From NCBI GenBank assembly GCA_017533915.1, contig JAFWHX010000004.1, positions 62,001 to 126,000 on the forward strand: DNA of 64,000 nucleotides, in the 5' to 3' direction. The translations under genes were made by a program, and so were the position numbers. Shown one piece after another: positions 51,820-60,070 of this stretch. The DNA is from Eubacterium sp. Its GTDB lineage: Bacteria > Bacillota > Clostridia > Peptostreptococcales > Anaerovoracaceae. Position 1 is the stretch's first letter; each line of letters opens with the position of its first letter. A model generated the notes under the pieces. That model did not search any database, was not told the DNA's origin, and worked only from the letters and a program-made list of their open reading frames with translations.

Positions 51820-54800
51820 CTATTTTATTCTTTTTGATGTCTTAATAGTGCTCCATGCACCGTAATAAGTCTTTTTATCGACCCTCTTATATGCACGGAT
51901 CCTGACCTGATACTGCTTTCCGGATCTCAGCTTTCTGATGGTACAGCTCTGCTTCTTGCTGACAGCTTTCTTCCATTTCTTTGCGCCTTTGATCCTGTAC
52001 TGGATCTCATATCTGTCGCCGCCAGTTTCTGAGACCTTCTTCTTAGCTTTCACTGTCATCTTCTTTTTGCCCGGCTTTACACTGTTTATCGCCGCTTTTC
52101 CAGGCACTACAGTGAATGTCTTTACTATTTCACCTTTGTATTTATAGCTGTTAGCTCTGATGTAGATCTTTCCAATGCCGACCATGCCATTATCAACATC
52201 TCCATCGACTTTATAGTCTGACGGCTTAAGACCGGATACTTCGACCTCAGGCTGGATGTACTGACCGTTGTAAACATATTTTGTTTTTTTCATTGTCACG
52301 GCGTAATTACTGATGTCGATCACAAGTGCCTGTGATAACTGATTTGTAAGATCTTCCACTTTGTCTTCCAGCTCATCGATCTTATCCTGCATTACACCAA
52401 GATCATAGGCTGATATCGTCTCCATTGTTTCTTCCAGTATGTCATTTGCCTGAGCAAGTTTGTTCTGTGCGTCTACAAGGAGTTCGTAAGCGGCATTAAG
52501 CTGTTCGGCATTACCGGTTTCAATAGCGGCTTTTATGGCCTTATCAGCTTCCTCAAGCGCCAGCTGAGCTGCATCTACTATTGCGTTAGCATCTTCTTCA
52601 GAATAAATGATCTTGAATGGCATTACAGTTTCATCTGTGAATCTGCCCTTACCTTTCACATCAAGGAGGTAAAGGCCTGGCTCTATCAGATCCGGACCAT
52701 CGTCAGGTCTGAAGAACTCCCATTCATAGTCAACTCCAGGCTGAAGAAGTTCACCGCGATATTCGATCTGAGGCTCAATGTCGTCACCAGTGTAGTACCC
52801 AGGTCTTGTTCTCGCGAGGTCTATACTGATGAGATGAGATTCAGTATTATTTACTATATCGCTGATATCGATTCTTTTATCATAAATATCTGTAACTGTG
52901 AACCGACTGTTGATAACTTCTCCATCTCCATCAAAATCGCTTATATCATTGATTTCTGAAATTTTTGTCTTTTCAAGTGTTATATCATCAGCGTTAGCGG
53001 CTGATATATTGAAGGCCTTTTTGCTGATCGGAAGATAATATTCCAGGAAGCCGTACATATTGACATATACTGACGGCATTAGCGTTATTTCTTCAGACAG
53101 TTCAGATGGCTTCACCGGACGATCTCCACTTTTAGTTACGTAATACATCTCTGAAAGATGGCCGTCATCACTATCGAAGATCAGCACTACTTTATCTGGA
53201 TCTTTGATATCTCCTGTAATACATGCAACTTCTATCTGATCTTCAGATTCCTTATATACTGCAGCAACGTGATTCTCACCTGACGCATCGTTTATCGCAA
53301 ACCATGTATTATCAAAAGGATCGATCTCCCAGTCGCTCTTGTTTTCGCTGTACCAGTCGATCATTTTCTGCCAGCTTTCGGTAGGAGGATACTGTACTGC
53401 CTGAATAGTACCTAATGACGTATTGGCCAGCTCATAGAGATGTCCGACTTGCTCACTTTCGAAATTTTCTGTCAGATACTTCTTCAAGGCAGGAAGCTCA
53501 AAGCTGGCGTTCATCTCTACAGATTTGATCACCCTCTTTTTTACATCACTGATATGTATCTCGTATCCGGTCCCGCTTTTCTGTTTTGCGGTGCTTGCCG
53601 TTATGTTATCGATACTGAGAGCTTCAGCCGCCTGCTGCTTTATCACTTCATCAAGCCATGTCTCAGTTTCAGCTTCATCATGTCCGGCGAGACTTCTCTT
53701 ATCGAAAAGCTGTTTTATTGATAATGACCATTCTGAGTATTCATCAATAAATGGATCGCCCTCGCCATCAGTCCAGTAAGCTTTGACTTTGTTAAAATCG
53801 ATATCTGTCTTTGGAACATGCGCTTCATTTACGATCTCGCTTATTGCCTTACCTGTTTCCATGACGAGAGCATAATCGATCATTGCGTTTCTGTAAGCAT
53901 CCAGGAATTTATATCGGGTATCATTTTCTTTGTCACGGATAGTATCTATCACATTTCCAATAACATCATAATATTCAGCTGCTGCATGGGGTGCCATCAT
54001 TTGAGGGAAGTACATCTGCATACCGCTTGTATACAGATTTTTATATTCAACACTGCCGTCAGAATCTCTTACTATCTTATCTTTTGAACATATGTTATCT
54101 GTTCCGTAGGCGTATATTATTTCGTCATTTCCAAGCACCTGGGATATTTTCTTTGAAAACTCAAGATAATCGTTGACGGTGTAATCAGGATCATCTCCTT
54201 CGCCTCCTCCTTCCGGTGCATTTAACTCTGTTTTGACTACGCCGAGAAGACCGGCGAGATTGCCAAGATCGAAGAGGTCGTCATCACCATATTGTATAGC
54301 TTCGTCAACGGACCTTAACTCATCATAGAACGCCTTCTTTGACATCTCATTATTCATGACATCAGCCATTCCGCAGAGAGCATCTTTAAACTCGCTGTTC
54401 ATGAGCTTTTTTGTATCGACTACAGCGAGTGTACCGTCCTGGCCTTTGCCTTCACCATTTGTATAGAACTCCTCAAAATCATCTACGATCTTTTTCCCGA
54501 GTTCGAACGTATCTATATCAGGTTTCTGTCCAAGCATATTGAGCCATCCGGAATACTCCTGTCCATATCCAGGCTCAAGCTCAGGTGACGCGATATAGTA
54601 ATCCATATAATCTGCAAGGATCAGATTAAGCTCCACGTTGTTCATGAGGCAGGCATCAAAGTCTATAAAATCAAATTTCGCGTCATTTGACGGATCATCA
54701 TCGCTCTGTTTTGTAACATTATTATCCCTCAGAGCATCCACGATCCCTATAAACGGCATAGTCTGAGGCATTATACTTTCTTCGTGGTCATCTACACCAA

Positions 54801-55398
54801 AGCCGCCGACCGGGCCGCCGCCATGATTCCAGAGTATAAGATCATATTTATCAGCCGGATAGTTCGCTTCACAGTAGTTTATGAAAGCCTTAAGCGTATC
54901 AGGATCTGACATCAGTTCGTCTTTTGATTTGACCGGTTCATTACCGGTCACTCCGTCTCCGTCAAGAAGCACAATTTTACCATGTGCGGGTCCTTCTGCA
55001 GGCTCGACGCGATACTCTGAATCTGCACCCTTTGCTTCCCAGATCTGATTATATTCCGCACTTACAGAATCGACAGGTTCACCTTCTGGAACAAGTTTAG
55101 GGTCGATACTGATGTACTCTTTTTCTAATCTCCATAGATTGGAACCGCCTGTCATAACGATAAAGCGAACGTCTTCATCATCACTGAAATTAGCTTTCAG
55201 GACCTGAAGCAGGTTGAAAGTCGCCATTCCAAACCAGGATTCAAGATTTGAGCCGCAGTCATACAGCATGACAGTTCTGACAGCTTTATTTGTATCTGCA
55301 TACGAATTCATGTTCCGATCGATAAAAGATATATGTGAAAACATAGAGATCATTAACGACACGATGAGGATAAATCCTATCTCTTTTTTTCTACTCAT
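51820..55398 (-). CDS. Secreted clostripain-family (C11) cysteine protease
   Basis: A roughly 1190-residue exported protein. A signal/anchor segment lies at about 8-25 (IGFILIVSLMISMF). The C11 domain follows: VRTVMLYDCGSNLE, then the catalytic His in LILWNHGGG near 192 and Cys in DFDACLMNNVE near 250. After about 560 come beta-rich regions, a FIVAR-like helical pair (IVDAAQLALEEADKAI, KLAQANDILEETM) and a coiled coil near 1000, an Ig-like strand set, and a fibronectin III domain at the end (YEIQYRIKGAKKWKKA, YQVRIRAYKRV). No sortase signal. ATG 55398 is chosen for spacing; 55404 is possible. A weak promoter lies upstream. Confidence 0.85.
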   Translation of the reverse strand: MSRKKEIGFILIVSLMISMFSHISFIDRNMNSYADTNKAVRTVMLYDCGSNLESWFGMATFNLLQVLKANFSDDEDVRFIVMTGGSNLWRLEKEYISIDPKLVPEGEPVDSVSAEYNQIWEAKGADSEYRVEPAEGPAHGKIVLLDGDGVTGNEPVKSKDELMSDPDTLKAFINYCEANYPADKYDLILWNHGGGPVGGFGVDDHEESIMPQTMPFIGIVDALRDNNVTKQSDDDPSNDAKFDFIDFDACLMNNVELNLILADYMDYYIASPELEPGYGQEYSGWLNMLGQKPDIDTFELGKKIVDDFEEFYTNGEGKGQDGTLAVVDTKKLMNSEFKDALCGMADVMNNEMSKKAFYDELRSVDEAIQYGDDDLFDLGNLAGLLGVVKTELNAPEGGGEGDDPDYTVNDYLEFSKKISQVLGNDEIIYAYGTDNICSKDKIVRDSDGSVEYKNLYTSGMQMYFPQMMAPHAAAEYYDVIGNVIDTIRDKENDTRYKFLDAYRNAMIDYALVMETGKAISEIVNEAHVPKTDIDFNKVKAYWTDGEGDPFIDEYSEWSLSIKQLFDKRSLAGHDEAETETWLDEVIKQQAAEALSIDNITASTAKQKSGTGYEIHISDVKKRVIKSVEMNASFELPALKKYLTENFESEQVGHLYELANTSLGTIQAVQYPPTESWQKMIDWYSENKSDWEIDPFDNTWFAINDASGENHVAAVYKESEDQIEVACITGDIKDPDKVVLIFDSDDGHLSEMYYVTKSGDRPVKPSELSEEITLMPSVYVNMYGFLEYYLPISKKAFNISAANADDITLEKTKISEINDISDFDGDGEVINSRFTVTDIYDKRIDISDIVNNTESHLISIDLARTRPGYYTGDDIEPQIEYRGELLQPGVDYEWEFFRPDDGPDLIEPGLYLLDVKGKGRFTDETVMPFKIIYSEEDANAIVDAAQLALEEADKAIKAAIETGNAEQLNAAYELLVDAQNKLAQANDILEETMETISAYDLGVMQDKIDELEDKVEDLTNQLSQALVIDISNYAVTMKKTKYVYNGQYIQPEVEVSGLKPSDYKVDGDVDNGMVGIGKIYIRANSYKYKGEIVKTFTVVPGKAAINSVKPGKKKMTVKAKKKVSETGGDRYEIQYRIKGAKKWKKAVSKKQSCTIRKLRSGKQYQVRIRAYKRVDKKTYYGAWSTIKTSKRIK

Positions 55399-55419
55399 AA
55401 CCATCCACTTTCTTTTAAA

Positions 55420-55448
55420 CAATTATCAATTATCCTTACTATGATCAA
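55420..55448 (-). promoter_or_regulatory. Possible promoter for the C11 protease
   Basis: On the minus strand TTGATC (55443-55448), a 17-bp spacer and TAATTG (55420-55425), 22 bp before the start. The -10 is poor. Confidence 0.35.
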
Positions 55449-55478
55449 GAGGCTGAGTTATACTTCAGCAGCTCTTTA

Positions 55479-57680
55479 TCATTCTCTCGTTATCGCGCCC
55501 ATACTCTTAAGCTCCTGCTTACGTTCATACATCAGCTTGTCTGCGCGCTCAAATACTTCATGGAAAGTACTTTCATCACCACATTTATATTCAGCAAGGC
55601 CGCCGGAAATTACGACCCGACCCGTTCCTATGTTCTGTTCTACTGCTCTGTCGAATTCAGCGACAAGATCCATTCTGTCCTGATAATCCTGTCCGTTCAT
55701 GAGCACTACGAACTCGTCTCCTCCTGTTCTGAATACCGGGCTGTGCTTGAACATCTCGCTGATCATCTTTCCTGCATCTTTGATGTACTGATCTCCGGCT
55801 TTATGTCCAAGTGTATCGTTTACGTGCTTGAGTCCGTTCACGTCACATACGAGCAGAGCAAAATCTTCTGCGTCTCCCTTTTTGATATCGTCCTCCATCT
55901 TTGACTCATATTCAGCAAAAGCATGCTTGCTCTTGACTCCTGTAAGCGGGTCTCTGTATGCTATCTCTCTGGCTTCATCCTCACATTTTCTCACATAGAA
56001 CCAGTTGGACAGCATTGTTCCAAGCGCTATGACAAATGTGCCTACCACAGCGGCAGCCGATCCCAGGATCATTATCATCATGTTTCTCTGAGAATCGATC
56101 ATAAACGGATCCTCATTAATTGATTCTATACTCTCTCCCGGCGCGAAATGATTACGTACAGCCAGAAGATTAGAAGCTGATATAGTGTAGCATTCTTCAC
56201 ATACCCAGATCATCGTCAGCATGAATATAAAGACCACGAGGAAGATCCATACAGTGAGATTCTTTCCGAACCTCCTTCCATGATCTCTTACCATTACGAA
56301 ACGGAAATACAATAATCCGATCACTGACCATACTATGAATATGAGCTGTGACTCACGTGACATGCCTCCTAGTCCAAAGCTGCTTGTCACGAATACATAT
56401 ACTCCGAATACGATCATTATTGCCAGGCCGAGAAGACCTGTGACCTTGACGATCTTCTCTCCATCTGCTTTTGATGCCTTGTAGGATGACGCTGAAGCAA
56501 ATCCGTAAAGCAGTATCGCTCCTATCGTAGTCACATCAACGATCCATCCAACGGCAGTACGTCCAACGAGTGTTATAGGAATAGTGAAGGCCATGATAAG
56601 GATGATCGCTGATTCCGGTACATTCTGGCTGTTAAGTACTGCGAATCTCCTGGGCAGTATCTTGTCTCTAGACAGATCAAAGAACAGACGGCTGAGAGAT
56701 ATCATGTTTCCAATCAGACTTGAGAACACCAGTCCAAGAAGCGAGATCATAAGGATCATCACGCCTGCATTTCCCATATACTTATATGCCGCATAGAATG
56801 ACGGAAGCCCTTCAATACCGCTCAGACTGTCCAGATCACTGATATATTCCAGCCAGCTGCTGTACCGCTCCGGATATGCTGATACAGACATCAGAAGCAC
56901 AAAAACATATAATGCCGTAGTAACGATTATCGCGACCCTGAAAATGCCGATGACCTTCTTCTTAGGGAAGTCAAATTCCTCAACGGAATGGCTTATGCTC
57001 TCGAATCCCACGAAAGCCCACGGAGTGATAAATGCGATCTTTATCACCTGACGCAAAAGTGAGGTATCAGGAAGGAAAAAAGGATCGAAAGTATTTGCAG
57101 ATGATCCGTTCCCTGCCATGATCCCTATGAAGCATACAGTTATTCCAGCGCAGAACGCGAGCACGGCAGATATGATAATGCCCTGTGTAAGGCTTTTGGA
57201 CTTCATGCATATCAGACCGAAGACAGCTGCTGCAAAAAGAGTAAGGATTATCTCACCGAGAAAAATGTCATATCCAAGAAATGTGTACAGATATCCGAAG
57301 CGGAATATATCACCGAAGAAATACCGCATGAACAGAGGAAGTGACGTGGCATTCGCCCACAGCATCGCCATATATGTCAGGCTGATGAACCACGAGATAA
57401 GGAATGCCCTGTCATATCCGAAGATATCCTTTACATAAGTGTAGATCCCGCCTGCTTCGGGGAACTTGTTGATGAGATACGCGAAGTTTCTTGCCATTAT
57501 AAGCATTACAGCTGCACCTATTATCATGCCTGCCGCGCTTCCTACCGGTCCGGCATGCAGGAGATATTCGTTATTCGTAACAACAAGTGATCCCCATCCG
57601 ATGGCTGTTCCTACTGCGAGTGCAAATGCACCGAGTACCGATAAATATGGCTTTAGCATTGTTTTTTTGTAATCCGACAT
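55479..57680 (-). CDS. Amino-acid permease (APC) fused to GGDEF diguanylate cyclase
   Basis: A 733-residue membrane protein. Residues 1 to about 455 form an APC-superfamily amino-acid carrier: AVGTAIGWGSLVV in helix 1, FPEAGGIYTYVKDIFG, FVGFESISHSVEEF in helix 6, and about 12 helices. Two more helices frame an extracellular loop (about 480-540). From about 565 a complete GGDEF domain follows, with RDPLTGVKSKHAF, DVNGLKHVNDTLGHKAGDQ, an intact GGDEF near 652 and ERADKLMYERKQ. The RxxD inhibition site is replaced by FKHS. It likely makes c-di-GMP in response to substrate. ATG 57680 is preferred: GGAAAG is 8 bp upstream. Confidence 0.9.
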   Translation of the reverse strand: MSDYKKTMLKPYLSVLGAFALAVGTAIGWGSLVVTNNEYLLHAGPVGSAAGMIIGAAVMLIMARNFAYLINKFPEAGGIYTYVKDIFGYDRAFLISWFISLTYMAMLWANATSLPLFMRYFFGDIFRFGYLYTFLGYDIFLGEIILTLFAAAVFGLICMKSKSLTQGIIISAVLAFCAGITVCFIGIMAGNGSSANTFDPFFLPDTSLLRQVIKIAFITPWAFVGFESISHSVEEFDFPKKKVIGIFRVAIIVTTALYVFVLLMSVSAYPERYSSWLEYISDLDSLSGIEGLPSFYAAYKYMGNAGVMILMISLLGLVFSSLIGNMISLSRLFFDLSRDKILPRRFAVLNSQNVPESAIILIMAFTIPITLVGRTAVGWIVDVTTIGAILLYGFASASSYKASKADGEKIVKVTGLLGLAIMIVFGVYVFVTSSFGLGGMSRESQLIFIVWSVIGLLYFRFVMVRDHGRRFGKNLTVWIFLVVFIFMLTMIWVCEECYTISASNLLAVRNHFAPGESIESINEDPFMIDSQRNMMIMILGSAAAVVGTFVIALGTMLSNWFYVRKCEDEAREIAYRDPLTGVKSKHAFAEYESKMEDDIKKGDAEDFALLVCDVNGLKHVNDTLGHKAGDQYIKDAGKMISEMFKHSPVFRTGGDEFVVLMNGQDYQDRMDLVAEFDRAVEQNIGTGRVVISGGLAEYKCGDESTFHEVFERADKLMYERKQELKSMGAITRE

Positions 57681-57777
57681 ACGCCACACTTTCCAAAAGC
57701 TTCATAAACTGTTTTATGCTGCCGTTCTGTTCTTATCGATCGCTTCTTTTGATTATCAGTTACAGTTTGTCTCTAAA

Positions 57778-58929
57778 TTATTCGTCTTCCGACGATCGTG
57801 TCACACCCTGGCGGCGCTCCTTCTCCCACTCCATATTGTGTACCAGGTCTCTTTTGACGTTATTCTTCTGCCTGGCATAGAGCTGCGTCGTCGTCACCTG
57901 CTCATGATCGAGCAGTGCAGCTACGTCATATATCGAGTTCCCGCGGCCGATAAGGCTGGTCGCCGCAGTAGCTCTCAGCTTATGAGGGCTGTACCCTTCT
58001 TCTCTTGAGGTCTTCATCCCGATCGAAGTATACTTTTTGACAAGTGTCCTTATCTGACGCCCCGTCATGCGCTTCCCCTGAAGTGACAGAAACAAAGCAT
58101 CCCTGTCTTCTTCCATTATCCTATCGTCAGAAGGCCTCTCATTATTGAGATAATCCTTTATCACCATCGTGACAGAATCGTTGAGCGGCATGATAGATTC
58201 CTTGCCGCGCTTTCTGTATATCTTGAACTCCCCGCGGTTGAAATTGAATGAAGACACATTCAGCTGCTCCAGCTCAGACAGCCTGAGCCCGTATGTGAGG
58301 AACGTCACCAGTATAGCCTTATCGCGTTTTTTGGTCCTCTCCCAGAAATCGAGCTCATGCTTTGTAAGACCGGTGCCGTTCGTTACAGCATCAAGCATTA
58401 TCATGACCTCGTCATCCTGCAGTGCTTTGATCTCGCGCTCTCCGGCTTTAGGAACACGTATCGGATCGAACCCGTCTGTGATATTCTTTGAAAGCAGTTC
58501 ATCCCGGTACAGCTGCTTGAACATTACAGAGACAGAAGATTTCTTCCTCGCAAGCGTCTTATTATTGTTCTCATAATAGTAGACGGCGTCATCTGTCTCG
58601 ACTTTGTATTTACGCGCATAGTCTATGAAGAGGTTCACGTCTGCCGCCTTCACACGGTCAAGCTCTGACAGCTTGATATCCTGGATCTTTTCTGCTTCAG
58701 TAAGTCCGGTCTCATTGATCATATAAGTGAAGAAAAACTTGAGGTCATGAAGATACGCAAGCCTTGTCATAGGCAGAACATTTCCTTTCAGGTATACGAA
58801 AAAACCGCGAAGGAACTTAGGCATCTCATGCTCCAGTTCTTCGCATTCCTGGAAGATCTCGGTCTCCTTTTCAACAATATTGTCAGGCTTGTCGCTTTTA
58901 TTGTGAACGACGACTTTTTTCACTGTCAT
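57778..58929 (-). CDS. Tyrosine recombinase (XerC/D-like)
   Basis: A 383-residue site-specific recombinase. The N-terminal SAM-like core-binding domain (about 35-150) is followed by the catalytic domain with Arg216 in YGLRLSEL, His316-x2-Arg319 in HKLRAT, His342 in LLDHEQ and the nucleophile Tyr351 in TTQLYARQ, so all key residues are present. It is longer than XerC (about 300) with an extra acidic N-terminus. It is not beside an excisionase or phage genes. The ribosome site is weak. Its 5' region carries a tandem repeat and a promoter. It may resolve chromosomes or be a resident integrase. Confidence 0.88.
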   Translation of the reverse strand: MTVKKVVVHNKSDKPDNIVEKETEIFQECEELEHEMPKFLRGFFVYLKGNVLPMTRLAYLHDLKFFFTYMINETGLTEAEKIQDIKLSELDRVKAADVNLFIDYARKYKVETDDAVYYYENNNKTLARKKSSVSVMFKQLYRDELLSKNITDGFDPIRVPKAGEREIKALQDDEVMIMLDAVTNGTGLTKHELDFWERTKKRDKAILVTFLTYGLRLSELEQLNVSSFNFNRGEFKIYRKRGKESIMPLNDSVTMVIKDYLNNERPSDDRIMEEDRDALFLSLQGKRMTGRQIRTLVKKYTSIGMKTSREEGYSPHKLRATAATSLIGRGNSIYDVAALLDHEQVTTTQLYARQKNNVKRDLVHNMEWEKERRQGVTRSSEDE

Positions 58930-58956
58930 GATCAGTATGATCTACTGTGAGAAAAC

Positions 58957-58984
58957 ATCTATCTATATAGATCTATCTATATAG
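58957..58984. repeat. Tandem 14-bp repeat upstream of recombinase gene
   Basis: Two exact head-to-tail copies of ATCTATCTATATAG (58957-58970 and 58971-58984), which also contain the palindrome ATCTATATAGAT. They lie between the predicted promoter and the recombinase start, a position suited to an operator or recombinase-binding site. Confidence 0.7.
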
Positions 58985-58988
58985 TTTG

Positions 58989-59017
58989 ATTATACAGCAT
59001 ATTCGCCTTTTTTTCAT
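58989..59017 (-). promoter_or_regulatory. Promoter for the tyrosine recombinase
   Basis: On the minus strand ATGAAA (59012-59017), a 17-bp spacer and a perfect TATAAT (58989-58994), immediately upstream of the tandem repeats. Confidence 0.55.
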
Positions 59018-59034
59018 TATATAGATTCATTTCT

Positions 59035-59985
59035 TTACCGGGTAAAAAGCGGTGTAAGAAAGCTTTTTATATCTTCCATGCATTCGTGCTCATCATTATA
59101 TTCAGACACATTGAACCAGTTCATATCTTTATATCGCCTGAACCATGTCATCTGGCGCTTTGCAAGATGCCTGGTATTCCTTTTGATCAGTCTTACAGCC
59201 TCGTCCAGATCATACTCTTTGTTAAGATATCCGATAAGCTCTTTGTATCCTATTCCCTTCATAGAGATGTCATCAAAGCCAAGCCCCATATCAACAAGCG
59301 ACTTGACCTCTTCGAGAAGCCCCAGATCCATCAGCTTGTCTACACGCCTGTTGATGCGGTCATACAGTTCTTCACGATCTCTTGAGATCCCGATCAAAGT
59401 CACTTCGTAATCTTCAGTCTTCTGCGGCGCAGTGTTGATATCCTCGATCGGTCTGCCGCTGTCAAAAGCTTCAAGCGCCCTTACGACTCTCTTTATGTTA
59501 TTAGGATGTATTCTGGCTGCAGCTTCGGGATCTTTTTCAGACAATATCGAATACAGTGTTTCTGGGCCTTCCTGCTCGGCTATCTCATAGTATTTATCGC
59601 GAGCATGCTCGCTTTCCGGCTCTGCCGCGAAGTCCAGATCAAAGATGAGAGATTCCAGATAAAGACCTGTCCCTCCACATATAACCGGCCGTTTGCCGCG
59701 TGCGAATATATCTTCTATCGCTTTTTTTGCGAGGTTCTGGTATTTTGCAACTGAGAATTCTTCTCTCGGGTCTATCATGTCCACCAGATGATGCGGTACC
59801 TCAGCAATCTGTTCAGGTGTAGGCTTTGCACTGCCGATATCCATATACCTGTACAGCTGCATGGAATCACATGATACCACTTCACCGTTGAACGTCTTTG
59901 CGATCTCTATGGCAAATTCGGTCTTCCCTGCTGCGGTCGGACCAGCGACCGCGATTATTCTTCTGTTGTTTTCAGTGTCAGTCAT
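59035..59985 (-). CDS. miaA: tRNA dimethylallyltransferase
   Basis: Adds dimethylallyl to N6 of A37 in tRNAs that read UNN codons. The 316-residue protein has Walker A GPTAAGKT at 15-22, SCDSMQLYRYMDIGSAKPT, PHHLVDMIDP, GGTGLYLESLI and the C-terminal RHLAKRQMTWFRR. The zinc-finger-like swinging domain is as expected. It lies downstream of mutL in the same direction, a conserved order in Firmicutes. hfq, a frequent neighbour, is absent. Confidence 0.96.
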   Translation of the reverse strand: MTDTENNRRIIAVAGPTAAGKTEFAIEIAKTFNGEVVSCDSMQLYRYMDIGSAKPTPEQIAEVPHHLVDMIDPREEFSVAKYQNLAKKAIEDIFARGKRPVICGGTGLYLESLIFDLDFAAEPESEHARDKYYEIAEQEGPETLYSILSEKDPEAAARIHPNNIKRVVRALEAFDSGRPIEDINTAPQKTEDYEVTLIGISRDREELYDRINRRVDKLMDLGLLEEVKSLVDMGLGFDDISMKGIGYKELIGYLNKEYDLDEAVRLIKRNTRHLAKRQMTWFRRYKDMNWFNVSEYNDEHECMEDIKSFLTPLFTR

Positions 59986-60070
59986 TTTCTGTTTTATATT
60001 TCATGTTGCGCATTCGAATCTTATTCATACTGCTTTCTTGTATTAATAAAACTGATCAGGATAATGATAA

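Noticed and set aside
41230-59000. Prophage or integrative element carried by the tyrosine recombinase
   Set aside because: No phage structural, excisionase, relaxase or replication genes and no tRNA or clear att repeats are present; only a looser accessory block is claimed.
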